Made by a program: the position numbers and the translations under genes
Shown: positions 18,256 to 26,459 of the stretch, piece after piece
How positions within the stretch are numbered: the first letter of the stretch is position 1
Layout of the letters: each line of letters opens with the position of its first letter
The notes under the pieces: generated by a model
Seen by the model: the letters and a program-made list of their open reading frames with translations, nothing else
Told to the model about the DNA's origin: nothing
Databases searched by the model: none
DNA from: Bacteroidales bacterium
Lineage (GTDB): Bacteria > Bacteroidota > Bacteroidia > Bacteroidales > JAADGE01
Direction of reading: 5' to 3'
NCBI GenBank assembly: GCA_021108035.1
Contig: JAIORQ010000066.1
Coordinates: 1-64,000, forward strand
Length of the DNA stretch: 64,000 nt

Positions 18256-18457
18256 TAAAAAAGCCCGCAGTTTCTCAAATATTTAAAAAAAGCTCCGATT
18301 AAGCATTAATGGAGTTGCCTTTTAGTTCAAACTTTCACTGCCTGTAAACAGGTTTTGACGAATCAAAATTGCGACCTGTTTTCCCTAAAAATGAGCTTTC
18401 TTACTCCAATTTTGTAAGTGTTGAGCTTAACAAATAGTTTTGAGAAAAATGCGGGCA
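18256..18457 (-). ncRNA. ssrS: Probable 6S RNA
   Basis: The minus strand can fold into one long interrupted rod of about 200 nt. The closing stem pairs GCCCGCA...TCTCAAA with TTTGAGA...TGCGGGC, inner stems pair TTAAGCTC with GGAGCTT and TTGGAGT with ACTCCA, and the tip has AAACAGG/CCTGTTT with an apical TTTTGA-TTCG-TCAAAA hairpin. The 3' strand of the closing stem is followed by a T-run, so it doubles as a terminator. Large unpaired stretches in the middle fit the 6S open-complex mimic that binds RNA polymerase. It lies directly downstream of zapA, the position of ssrS in many bacteria, and has its own promoter at 18482-18513. The transcript may begin some 20 nt before the closing stem. I have not matched it to a covariance model. 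Confidence 0.72.
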
Positions 18458-18481
18458 AATGTATGCCGTATTTATTTATAT

Positions 18482-18513
18482 CAAAGTTACGATTTATTAA
18501 CCGAATATACAAA
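18482..18513 (-). promoter_or_regulatory. Promoter of the probable 6S RNA
   Basis: On the minus strand, TTTG (18510-18513), a 20-bp spacer, then TAACTTTG (18482-18489), a perfect match to the Bacteroidota consensus. It sits about 25 bp upstream of the RNA's closing stem and overlaps the region just after the zapA stop codon. Confidence 0.75.
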
Positions 18514-18521
18514 TAATTGTA

Positions 18522-18815
18522 TTATTTATTTTGGCTAATATATTCCTCTAATTCAGTATTTATCTGTTTTAATTCTTCATTAAAAACTGCAAGATCATTA
18601 TTGAGCTCATTTTCAATATATTTTTTTGTATATTGTAATGCTGTCATAGCTAAAAGATCAACCATATCTCTTTCAGAGTATTTACCTCTGTATTGTGTTA
18701 ATTTATCATTTATGGTTTTTGCAGCTTTCCTGATAATTTCTTCTTCATTTCTTTCAATACGAAGAGGATAATATTTATCTCCTATATTAATTCTTATTGA
18801 AAGTTTATCGTCCAT
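18522..18815 (-). CDS. zapA: Cell division protein ZapA
   Basis: A 97-aa cytoplasmic protein that bundles FtsZ protofilaments. The N-terminal part SIRINIGDKYYPLRIERNEEEIIRKAAKTIN is the ZapA head domain, followed by a C-terminal helix (LKQINTELEEYISQNK) for tetramer coiled-coil formation. The length is typical. It begins 12 bp after the upstream coiled-coil gene, so the two form an operon, and is followed by the 6S RNA. Gene order zapA-ssrS is found in many bacterial lineages. Confidence 0.9.
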   Translation of the reverse strand: MDDKLSIRINIGDKYYPLRIERNEEEIIRKAAKTINDKLTQYRGKYSERDMVDLLAMTALQYTKKYIENELNNDLAVFNEELKQINTELEEYISQNK

Positions 18816-18827
18816 TATTTAGAGTTT

Positions 18828-19118
18828 CTATTCATTTAATAAACCAATGCTTTTATCAATTTCCCGCACTATCTTATTTATCTTATTTTTTACTTCTGTT
18901 TTATCTTCCTCAGATAAACTGATTGTTTTTGCTATTTTTAATATTTTTGATTTATTTTCAAGATCATTAATTATCTTATTTTTATCTTCAATTTCGTTTG
19001 TTAAAATTTTATTCTTTTCAGTCAAATCATTTACTAAGCATTTTTTTTCTTCATACACAGATAAAACTTGCTTTATAAAACTCTTAAGTTTATTTATTTC
19101 TGCAAATTTATCTTCCAT
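18828..19118 (-). CDS. Small coiled-coil protein upstream of zapA
   Basis: A 96-aa protein that is almost entirely heptad-like helix (LTEKNKILTNEIEDKNKIINDLENKSKIL), highly charged, with no signal peptide or membrane segment. A comparable coiled-coil gene often precedes zapA in Bacteroidota. By position and shape it may be a ZapB-like divisome partner, but there is no sequence proof. A -7-like TACTTTTG (minus strand, 19139-19146) lies 21 bp upstream, without a clear -33 box. Confidence 0.75.
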   Translation of the reverse strand: MEDKFAEINKLKSFIKQVLSVYEEKKCLVNDLTEKNKILTNEIEDKNKIINDLENKSKILKIAKTISLSEEDKTEVKNKINKIVREIDKSIGLLNE

Positions 19119-19204
19119 AATATAAAATATTCACAACACAAAAGTAATACAGTAATTTTAAAAATAAAAAATATATTTAACAGTATATGTTTTTTTAAAA
19201 AAAA

Positions 19205-19224
19205 GCTGCTCTGAAAAGAGCAGC
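19205..19224 (-). terminator. Terminator of the susC-susD-susE operon
   Basis: GCTGCTCT-GAAA-AGAGCAGC, a perfect 8-bp stem. On the minus strand it is followed by eight T residues. It lies 32 bp beyond the susE stop codon. Confidence 0.85.
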
Positions 19225-19256
19225 CTTTTACATATAAAAATTGTTTGCTTCACTTA

Positions 19257-20309
19257 TTATTTTGCGTTTTCCTCATTATATGAATAGGGGAATTCACTTA
19301 AATCAAGGGTTATAATTTTGTTTCCGGCATCTATGGGGATGTTATCACCATATTCTTCAGGAATCCCGTCAGCCGGTGCATCATCACCGTAATTAAGAGG
19401 ATCCCACGTATCGTTAGGACGAAATTTAAATTCGGCAGCATCAGTTGTTAGCTGAACAGTCCATAAATCATTAACCTGATCATAAGTCATATCAACATCC
19501 ACTGACCAATCATAAGGAGGTATTGCAGAGCCAATAACCCCCCAATGTGTTCCCATAACTTCTAAACTTAAATCGTACAAGTTAACTCTGAATCGGTAAT
19601 ATCCTATTGAATCTACAGTTATTGGATCCCCGGTTTGATCAAGATCATAAGTAGTAACTTGGTCATTATAGCTGTCAGATACATATCCAAAAACACGAGC
19701 TTGTTCATCTCCACCTTTAAGAGTAACCGACAGATTACCTGCACCTAACCAAACATAACCTTCATAAATTCCATCTTCATCAAGGTAATCATTTAGTAAA
19801 GCAAGTGATTTTAATTTTGTATCTACGGACATTATGAATAATGAATCCGGTGTATAAGGCGGATCATATGTTGTTGCACTTAAACTGATTATGTCAGAGT
19901 AACTTAATTCAGATTCGCCGCATTGAGCACCGACACGAATATCAACTTGACTTTCCGTACCTATTGGTAAGCCAAAATCTAATGTCATATATTTATTGAA
20001 ATTAAAAACAGTAACAGCTAAAGAATCAGTTGAAGTAGTTCCCATTATAGCCGGACTACTGAAATCACCTCCTGCTGCATCCATCTCAATTGTATATGTT
20101 ACTTCTGTAGCAACATTATATTCAGCCTCTTCCCACTTTAAAACGACAATTGTATCTTCTGAAGTTTCATCAGAAAAAACAAAATTGTTACTATCCGGCT
20201 GAACCAATACAGGTATTTGTTTGATTTCAAGTGCTTGAAAGTCTGTTTTTTCACAAGCAAAGAAAAAAAGAAGACCTGTAAATGTTAATATAAAAAAATA
20301 TTTTTTCAT
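19257..20309 (-). CDS. susE: SusE-like outer-membrane starch-binding lipoprotein
   Basis: A 350-aa lipoprotein. The signal MKKYFFILTFTGLLFFFAC places the lipid-bearing Cys at residue 19. The N-terminal Ig-like SusE domain (IPVLVQPDSNNFVFS...VVLKWEEAEY) is followed by two repeats with aromatic-rich beta strands (YEGYVWLGAG... and WGVIGSAIPPYDW...FKFRPND), the layout of SusE/SusF proteins that bind malto-oligosaccharides at the cell surface. It is the third gene of the susC-susD-susE operon, 68 bp after susD, and ends at a strong terminator. Binding preference for starch is inferred from the surrounding amylase and maltose genes. Confidence 0.82.
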   Translation of the reverse strand: MKKYFFILTFTGLLFFFACEKTDFQALEIKQIPVLVQPDSNNFVFSDETSEDTIVVLKWEEAEYNVATEVTYTIEMDAAGGDFSSPAIMGTTSTDSLAVTVFNFNKYMTLDFGLPIGTESQVDIRVGAQCGESELSYSDIISLSATTYDPPYTPDSLFIMSVDTKLKSLALLNDYLDEDGIYEGYVWLGAGNLSVTLKGGDEQARVFGYVSDSYNDQVTTYDLDQTGDPITVDSIGYYRFRVNLYDLSLEVMGTHWGVIGSAIPPYDWSVDVDMTYDQVNDLWTVQLTTDAAEFKFRPNDTWDPLNYGDDAPADGIPEEYGDNIPIDAGNKIITLDLSEFPYSYNEENAK

Positions 20310-20377
20310 TGTTTCAATTTTTTGTGTTCAAAAAAATTGAAAGTCATTACAGCATTTAAACTATAATGAACTTTCAT

Positions 20378-21985
20378 TTAATAACCCGGATTTTGTACCA
20401 AATTCGGATTTGCATTCATTTCTGCCGAAGGAATCGGAAAAACATTGTATTTGGCGTCAGTTGAAGTACCTTCTTGTACTTCTCCTTTCCATGACCACAA
20501 ATAACTATTTCCGGTAAACAAACCAAAACGAATTAAGTCAGTTCTTCTCTTTCCTTCCCAATAAAGTTCTCTTGCTCTTTCGTCCAAAATAAAATTAGGA
20601 TGATTTAATTGGACTGTTGAAATATTACCGCTTGCATCACCATAAGCTCTTTCTCTTAAATCATTGACATATCCCACAGCTGTTCCTGCATCACCACCAC
20701 CACCTCTCAAATGAGCTTCAGCATACATAAGATAAACATCTGCTAAACGGAACATTGGAAAATCAATATCCATAAAAGTCAAATTTGAACCGGCAACGGT
20801 GTCTGTTCCGGTATATATAACGTTTCTATATTTATCAATTGCATAACCATCTGTAAATGAACCAACATCATTAATTTCCAAATTTTGACCGTCTGTATAG
20901 AACTTAGCCCTTCCGTCAATATCACCTGTAACATCAGGAAACAAGCTGACAAATTCAGGTGTAACTCTATGTCCACCCCATCCACCGTCAACTCCGTATT
21001 CTGATTCACAAACATCATTCATAGTACCTCCGATTCCGGCATGAACAATAAAAGTTGTACCGCCATAAGAAAATGAGCTTATTCCGTCATGAGGAATTCC
21101 AAAAATGATTTCGGGACTTGTATGATTATTTGCCAAGAACATATCTTGATAGTTATCGTCCAATGAATAAGTAGAGTTAATAACTTCATTACAATAAGTT
21201 ATACAATCCGAGTATCTGTCAGAACTGACATATACTTGTGCATTCAAATAAATCTTAGCCAATAGTGTCCAAGCAGCAACACGATCAATTCGTCCGTATT
21301 CATTAGCCCCGGATGCCTTAAGCAAATCTTTCACTTCCAAAAGTTCATCTTCAATATATTTAAACAGTTCAGCTTTACTGATTTGTTCCGGTAAAAATGC
21401 TCCGGTTGCATTTTCTTCCGTAACGAAAGGAACGCTCCCGAACATATCCAATGCATGCCAATAACTGAAAGCTCGTAAAAACCTTGCTTCATTTTTATAT
21501 TCCTGAATCAAAGTTTTATCGGCATCAGAAAAACCACGTTCATCAAGCTTTTCATCAGAAGATTCTCGAATAAACTCATTACAAAGAGTAATTTGGTAAA
21601 AGATTCGATAATACATCATTTCAACAAAATCACTACCCGATGTCCAAGCTTGATAATTGAATTCAGGTAATCCGGGATCTCCCCACGCAACAACTGCTTC
21701 ATCAGTCGGAATTTCCTGATGTACCCATAATTGTCTTAAATACGATGAAAAACCCTCATCGGCCACATCAATATCAGGCAAACCGGCAGGACCTTGTTGA
21801 CCTGTTAAAGTAAGACCGGCATAAACTTTTGCAAGAAATTGTTTGTATGCGGTCGCATCTTCAAATAAACCTGCTGACGTAACTTCATCTTCATCTAAGG
21901 GCACAGTATCAAGAACTTTCAGACAAGAAGACATTAGAGTTGTCAGTATGATTAAAGTTATAATATTAAAAATTATTTTCTTCAT
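20378..21985 (-). CDS. susD: SusD/RagB family glycan-binding lipoprotein
   Basis: A 535-aa surface lipoprotein that caps the SusC transporter and captures oligosaccharide. The lipobox is LMSSC with Cys21. The body has the all-helical TPR-like SusD fold: an opening CLKVLDTVPLDEDEVTS, the central ARFLRAFSYWHALDMFGSVPFVTEE, and the C-terminal family signature AEAHLRGGG...YVNDLRERAYG...LDERARELYWEGKRRTDLIRFG. The length is normal. It starts 18 bp after the susC stop, so the pair is co-transcribed. Confidence 0.95.
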   Translation of the reverse strand: MKKIIFNIITLIILTTLMSSCLKVLDTVPLDEDEVTSAGLFEDATAYKQFLAKVYAGLTLTGQQGPAGLPDIDVADEGFSSYLRQLWVHQEIPTDEAVVAWGDPGLPEFNYQAWTSGSDFVEMMYYRIFYQITLCNEFIRESSDEKLDERGFSDADKTLIQEYKNEARFLRAFSYWHALDMFGSVPFVTEENATGAFLPEQISKAELFKYIEDELLEVKDLLKASGANEYGRIDRVAAWTLLAKIYLNAQVYVSSDRYSDCITYCNEVINSTYSLDDNYQDMFLANNHTSPEIIFGIPHDGISSFSYGGTTFIVHAGIGGTMNDVCESEYGVDGGWGGHRVTPEFVSLFPDVTGDIDGRAKFYTDGQNLEINDVGSFTDGYAIDKYRNVIYTGTDTVAGSNLTFMDIDFPMFRLADVYLMYAEAHLRGGGGDAGTAVGYVNDLRERAYGDASGNISTVQLNHPNFILDERARELYWEGKRRTDLIRFGLFTGNSYLWSWKGEVQEGTSTDAKYNVFPIPSAEMNANPNLVQNPGY

Positions 21986-22003
21986 TTTTTTAAATTTTTC
22001 AGA

Positions 22004-24988
22004 TTAAAAATCAAGGTTAACACCTAACATAAATATTCTGGGTCTCGGATAAATGTTATTATCAATACCGGAGAAAACCTCAGGGTCTAATCCTTCATAT
22101 TTAGTATAAGTCAACACATTTTGAACTGTTAAGGAAACTCTTCCCTTCAATTTTGAATCAAATAAGTTGTCAAAAGAATATCCGACACTAACATTATCTA
22201 ATTTAAGGAAAGAAGCATCAGTTACATAATAATCAGAAGTAAGTTGATAATCGCTTAGATTTACAAATCCTATATCGGTTATTGCTGAAGGAGTGTTATT
22301 TAAATATCCTGCAGAATTATACAGGTTTTCATAGAATGCAGTTGAAGAATTAACATTATTGTAAACAAAGTTTCCAATATTAATACGTCCTGAAAAACTG
22401 AAATCTATATTTTTATAAACCAATTTAGTGTTAAATCCCATAAAAAAATCAGGTTTAGAACTCTTATAATAATACTTATCTTCTTCATTAACAATCCCGT
22501 CTTCATTTCTGTCAACAAAAGCTCCCTCTATCGGATAACCGTCAGCATCATATAGTTGCTCAAAAACAAAAAAAGTATTTGGAGAATATCCTGTGAAATG
22601 CCTTTGAACAGTGTTACCAATACCACCTGAAATACCTCCTTCAGGAACTCCTGTATAAGAAGAATCAGTAACAGCAGTCAATTTAGTAATCTCGCTTTGA
22701 TTATATGTAAAGTTGAATCCCAGTTCCCAAAATAAATCTTCTTTAACAACAGGACGAACGTTAATCGTAAACTCAATCCCTTGATTTTCCAAGTTGCCAA
22801 TATTGCTCAATATGGTATTATTAAAGTTTGACCCTGCCGGTACCGGTATTAAGTTAATCAAATCATCTGTTAACCTTTTATAAAATTCCAGTGATCCTGC
22901 AATTCTGTCTTTATATAACCCAAAATCTAATGCTATGTTATAAGTAGTTGTTTCTTCCCATTTAAGCAATTGATTATATGCTTCAGGACGTAATGTATTA
23001 AGATATACATCTCCAAAAGGATACATGGCTGTGTTTTCACTGTATGTGTATCTTGCAAGATAAGGATAATCACCTTGATTGATATTTTGCTGACCGGTTA
23101 CACCATAACCAATTCTTAATTTCAAGTCTGAAATCAAACTTACGTTCTTAAAAAATTCTTCTTCATTAATTTTCCATGCGAATGCAGTTGATGGAAATAA
23201 TCCCCATCTGTTTTCCGGAGCAAATCGAGATGTTCCGTCATATCGCAGAGAAGCAGTTAGTAAATAGCGGTTTTTAAAAGAATAATTTATACGTCCGTAG
23301 AATGATATCAGATAATATTCAGTATTATAATCCGTATCAACCGTGTCGGCATTACCTACATAATTTGTACTGAAATTAGAGCCTTTTCTGTAAATATGTT
23401 GAAATGAATATCCCCCCATTAAATCAAGTTTACTTTCTATTGATGATATATCTTTTGAATAATTCAAATAAGCTTCTAACAATTCATTTCCTTTTGTTTC
23501 ATCATACACACTGTTATATCCGCTGTTTGTTCCGGAAGGATCATAATCAAATCCTGCATTATCCGGAACAATATTCGTCCCGTTACTTTCTGAATAATCA
23601 TAAGCTAAATTCACGTTAGCTTTTAGATCAGGCAAAAATTGCAATTTATAATCAAGTTGCAAATTACCCAATAGACGATTTACAGTTGAAATATTTTCTC
23701 TTTGTTCTAATAGTGCTACAGGATTTTTCGTTGCAATAGTTATTGGATTACCTTCGCCGGATGTCCATACATAATAACCTCCGAAATCATTTCCTTCATC
23801 AAAGACCGGTTGTGTAGGGTCAAAACTAACAGCAGATCCAACAGCTCCTCCGTCAGCAAAACGGTTATTTATGTTCATTCCCTTTACATTCAAGTTTACA
23901 CTGAGATGATTGTCAAGAAATCTGGGGCTTAAAGAAAGAGCACCGGTTATTCTGTCAAGTGTACCGGTTTTTAAAATTCCCTCTTGATCAGAATAACCCA
24001 CAGAAACTCTGAATGGTAAAAAATTATATGCACCTGAAAATGCAACATTGTGATCATGATTAATTGCTGTTTGGAAGATTTCTTCCTGCCAATCAGTATT
24101 TTCATTTCCAAGCAAATCAAGAGCTGATTCGCCAATAATTCCTTCATTAACTTGTTCTTGAAGAATTGTTCTGTATTCATTTGCAGAAAGTACATCTAAT
24201 TTTTTTGGTAAAGTACTGACAGATACATTTCCGTTATAACTAATTTTGTAAGGACTACCCAATTTTCCCTTTTTGGTTGTAATAATAATTACACCATTTG
24301 ATGCACGTGAACCATAAATAGCTGTTGCAGATGCATCTTTTAGTATAGTAAAAGTCTCGATATCATTTGGATTTATTATATTTAAAGGGTTTCTCATGCC
24401 TGCAACACCTTCATTATCAATTGGTACACCATCAATTACAATTAACGGATCGTTGATGGCTGAGAGTGATGACCCGCCTCGAATTCGAATAACAGACCCT
24501 TCGCCGGGAGCACCACCGCCGGATGTTATCTGTACTCCTGATGTTTTCCCGGAAATCAAATCCTGTGGAGATATTATCGCACCTTGGTTAAAATCATCAG
24601 AACTTACTGTTGAAACAGAACCGGTTGCATCTTCTTTCTTTATTTCCCCATAACCGATTACTACAACTTCCCCAATTTCTGAATCAGAAAATTGCAACAA
24701 ACAATTTATAACATTTCCTGTAATTTCAACTTCTTGAGTTTCCATACCTATATATGTAAAAACAAGTGTTGTTGCTTCATCAGGAACAGTTATTGAGTAT
24801 TTACCGGTTGCGTCCGTCATCGTACCTGTAGTTGTACCTTTTACTATGACACTTACTCCGGGAATAACTTCACCGTCAGTTCCTGTTACAGTTCCCGTAA
24901 TATTTCTTTGTCCGTAAGTAAAATTTACAAACAGTAAGAAAGTTATTACAGGAACCAACTTCGTAATAAAAAACTTTTTTAGTTTCAT
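22004..24988 (-). CDS. susC: SusC/RagA TonB-dependent outer-membrane transporter
   Basis: A 994-aa outer-membrane beta-barrel that imports malto-oligosaccharides with SusD, powered by TonB-ExbBD. It has a signal peptide ending TYGQ, then a carboxypeptidase-regulatory-like domain (RNITGTVTGTDGEVIPGVSVIVKGT, about 28-105), the TonB-box region (VVVIGYGE), a plug with the SusC signature RGGSSLSAINDPLIVIDGVP, and the barrel ending in MLGVNLDF with the C-terminal Phe. It is the first gene of the operon. A promoter at 25072-25102 and a LacI-type operator at 25124-25149 precede it, and the LacI gene is divergent. Confidence 0.96.
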   Translation of the reverse strand: MKLKKFFITKLVPVITFLLFVNFTYGQRNITGTVTGTDGEVIPGVSVIVKGTTTGTMTDATGKYSITVPDEATTLVFTYIGMETQEVEITGNVINCLLQFSDSEIGEVVVIGYGEIKKEDATGSVSTVSSDDFNQGAIISPQDLISGKTSGVQITSGGGAPGEGSVIRIRGGSSLSAINDPLIVIDGVPIDNEGVAGMRNPLNIINPNDIETFTILKDASATAIYGSRASNGVIIITTKKGKLGSPYKISYNGNVSVSTLPKKLDVLSANEYRTILQEQVNEGIIGESALDLLGNENTDWQEEIFQTAINHDHNVAFSGAYNFLPFRVSVGYSDQEGILKTGTLDRITGALSLSPRFLDNHLSVNLNVKGMNINNRFADGGAVGSAVSFDPTQPVFDEGNDFGGYYVWTSGEGNPITIATKNPVALLEQRENISTVNRLLGNLQLDYKLQFLPDLKANVNLAYDYSESNGTNIVPDNAGFDYDPSGTNSGYNSVYDETKGNELLEAYLNYSKDISSIESKLDLMGGYSFQHIYRKGSNFSTNYVGNADTVDTDYNTEYYLISFYGRINYSFKNRYLLTASLRYDGTSRFAPENRWGLFPSTAFAWKINEEEFFKNVSLISDLKLRIGYGVTGQQNINQGDYPYLARYTYSENTAMYPFGDVYLNTLRPEAYNQLLKWEETTTYNIALDFGLYKDRIAGSLEFYKRLTDDLINLIPVPAGSNFNNTILSNIGNLENQGIEFTINVRPVVKEDLFWELGFNFTYNQSEITKLTAVTDSSYTGVPEGGISGGIGNTVQRHFTGYSPNTFFVFEQLYDADGYPIEGAFVDRNEDGIVNEEDKYYYKSSKPDFFMGFNTKLVYKNIDFSFSGRINIGNFVYNNVNSSTAFYENLYNSAGYLNNTPSAITDIGFVNLSDYQLTSDYYVTDASFLKLDNVSVGYSFDNLFDSKLKGRVSLTVQNVLTYTKYEGLDPEVFSGIDNNIYPRPRIFMLGVNLDF

Positions 24989-25071
24989 TAGTTAATAAAT
25001 TAAATTAAAAAAAAAATCACACAGCAGTTTAAAATCGTTCAGAAAACAATAAATATTTTCTTTCAAACATC

Positions 25072-25102
25072 TAAAGTTATGTAATAAATCATTAATATCA
25101 AA
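25072..25102 (-). promoter_or_regulatory. susC promoter
   Basis: On the minus strand, TTTG (25099-25102), a 19-bp spacer, then TAACTTTA (25072-25079). The last base deviates from TAnnTTTG. The same TAAnTTTA form precedes the other LacI-site genes, suggesting a weak promoter that needs help. The 5' leader is roughly 80 nt. Confidence 0.65.
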
Positions 25103-25123
25103 GCCAATACATAACAATTTTAT

Positions 25124-25149
25124 TGCAAACGAAACCGCAAACGTTTGTG
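25124..25149. promoter_or_regulatory. LacI-family operator A (susC/lacI intergenic)
   Basis: A half-site TGCAAACG (25124-25131) is followed by the palindrome CGCAAACGTTTGTG (25136-25149), with the CAAACGTTTG core typical of LacI/CcpA-family operators. The 26-bp sequence is identical to operator D at 58184-58209. It begins 44 bp beyond the susC -7 box, upstream of the -33 box, and 86 bp before the lacI start, so it could activate susC and autoregulate the regulator. Confidence 0.85.
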
Positions 25150-25235
25150 TAGTTTTAAAACATATATAATTTTCTTAATAATTTAACAATTGTTGTTTTT
25201 TTAATGACAAAAAAAATGTCTAAATTAGTAGCCTT

Positions 25236-26249
25236 ATGCGAAGTTTACAAGTTACAATAAAAGACATTGCTAAACAGTTAGGAATTTCGGCATCTACAGT
25301 GTCAAGAGCTTTAAAAGATCACCCTGATATCAGTGAAAAAACAAAAATCAAAGTAAAAGCCCTTGCTAAAGAGCTTAATTATAAACCAAATGCAATTGCC
25401 CTCAGTCTGCAAAGCAGTAAAAGCAATATTATAGGTATTATTGTGCCTCAAATTGTTCATCATTTCTTTTCTACCGTTATAAGCGGAATTGAAGAATACG
25501 CCGGCAAAAAAGGATATAATGTATTAATATGCCAATCGAATGAATCGGTTGATAAAGAAATTATAAATACACAAACCTTAATTTCAAGTCGAGTTGACGG
25601 AATTATAGTTTCAAGAACCAAAAATACAGAAGACTTTAAACACTTCAGAAATATTCAGAACAGCTTTATCCCTTTAGTATTTTTTGACAGAACTTGCCAT
25701 GGTTTAAAAACAGATAAAGTTATAATTGATGATTATAAAGCTGCTTATGAAGCTACCGAGTATTTGATTAGTACCGGGTGCAAGAACATTGTTCATTTTT
25801 CAGGACCTGAAAACCTAAAAATCAGTTCAAAACGAATGTGGGGTTTCAGAGATGCATTAAAAAAAAACAGTATCCCTTTTAAAGAAGAATATATCATTAA
25901 TGCAGATAATCTGGAAGACGGACAAAATGAAACAGAAAAACTTATTCGTAATAATAAAATTCCCGACGGAATATTTGCCGTAAACGACATGACAGCAGCC
26001 GGAGCAATTAATGCATTAAAAAAAAATAATATAAAGATTCCGGATAAAGTTTCGGTAATTGGATTTACAAACGGACTTATATCTGCAATAACTGACCCAC
26101 CTCTGACAACTGTTGAACAAAACGGTTATATAATGGGTTGTAAATCAGCAAAATTACTAATTAACAGAATAGAAAATATTGATGCTCCTTTAATTTCTGA
26201 AATTATACCTACAAAATTAATTATCAGAGATACTACAAAAAAAAATTAA
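25236..26249 (+). CDS. LacI-family transcriptional regulator of the starch/maltose locus
   Basis: A 337-aa DNA-binding regulator. The N-terminal HTH reads VTIKDIAKQLGISASTVSRALKDHPDIS, with the hinge helix KPNAIALSLQSSKS inserting into a central CpG-like step. The periplasmic-binding-protein-like effector domain starts at NIIGIIVPQIVHHFFS and includes RVDGIIVSRT, IPDGIFAVNDMTAAGA and VIGFTNG. The effector is probably maltose or a related sugar, inferred from its genes. It is divergent from susC with operator A in between. Four matching operators in this window suggest it runs the whole locus, and their placement upstream of the -33 boxes suggests an activator. Confidence 0.92.
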   Translation: MRSLQVTIKDIAKQLGISASTVSRALKDHPDISEKTKIKVKALAKELNYKPNAIALSLQSSKSNIIGIIVPQIVHHFFSTVISGIEEYAGKKGYNVLICQSNESVDKEIINTQTLISSRVDGIIVSRTKNTEDFKHFRNIQNSFIPLVFFDRTCHGLKTDKVIIDDYKAAYEATEYLISTGCKNIVHFSGPENLKISSKRMWGFRDALKKNSIPFKEEYIINADNLEDGQNETEKLIRNNKIPDGIFAVNDMTAAGAINALKKNNIKIPDKVSVIGFTNGLISAITDPPLTTVEQNGYIMGCKSAKLLINRIENIDAPLISEIIPTKLIIRDTTKKN

Positions 26250-26264
26250 ATATTTCGTTTTTAT

Positions 26265-26290
26265 CGCAATCGTTTGCAATAGTAGTTTGC
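26265..26290. promoter_or_regulatory. LacI-family operator B (upstream of the MFS gene)
   Basis: The palindrome GCAATCGTTTGC (26266-26277), one base from the perfect core, with a further TTTGC half-site at 26286-26290. It is the weakest of the four sites. It lies upstream of the putative MFS promoter, two helical turns further away than in the other three. Confidence 0.6.
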
Positions 26291-26332
26291 TTATAAATAT
26301 ATGATTTATAGGTAATAATATAGGAAAAAACA

Positions 26333-26364
26333 TTTGCAATTTCATTTTTTTTATCGTAATTTTA
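26333..26364 (+). promoter_or_regulatory. Candidate promoter of the MFS transporter gene
   Basis: TTTG at 26333-26336, a 20-bp spacer, and TAATTTTA at 26357-26364, the same TAAnTTTA type of -7 box seen at the other LacI-site genes. It leaves a leader of about 90 nt before the ATG at 26460. Confidence 0.5.
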
Positions 26365-26459
26365 CTTCGCAGTATTAAAAATTTATTAAGAACAATATTT
26401 TCTTTCCTTATGCTGAATATTATATTCGGTGTGTAATAGTATACTTTAATTTTTATTGT

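Noticed and set aside
18228-18278. N-terminal extension of RNase Y
   Set aside because: The extra 17 codons lie across the 6S RNA terminator stem and would place hydrophilic residues before the membrane anchor.
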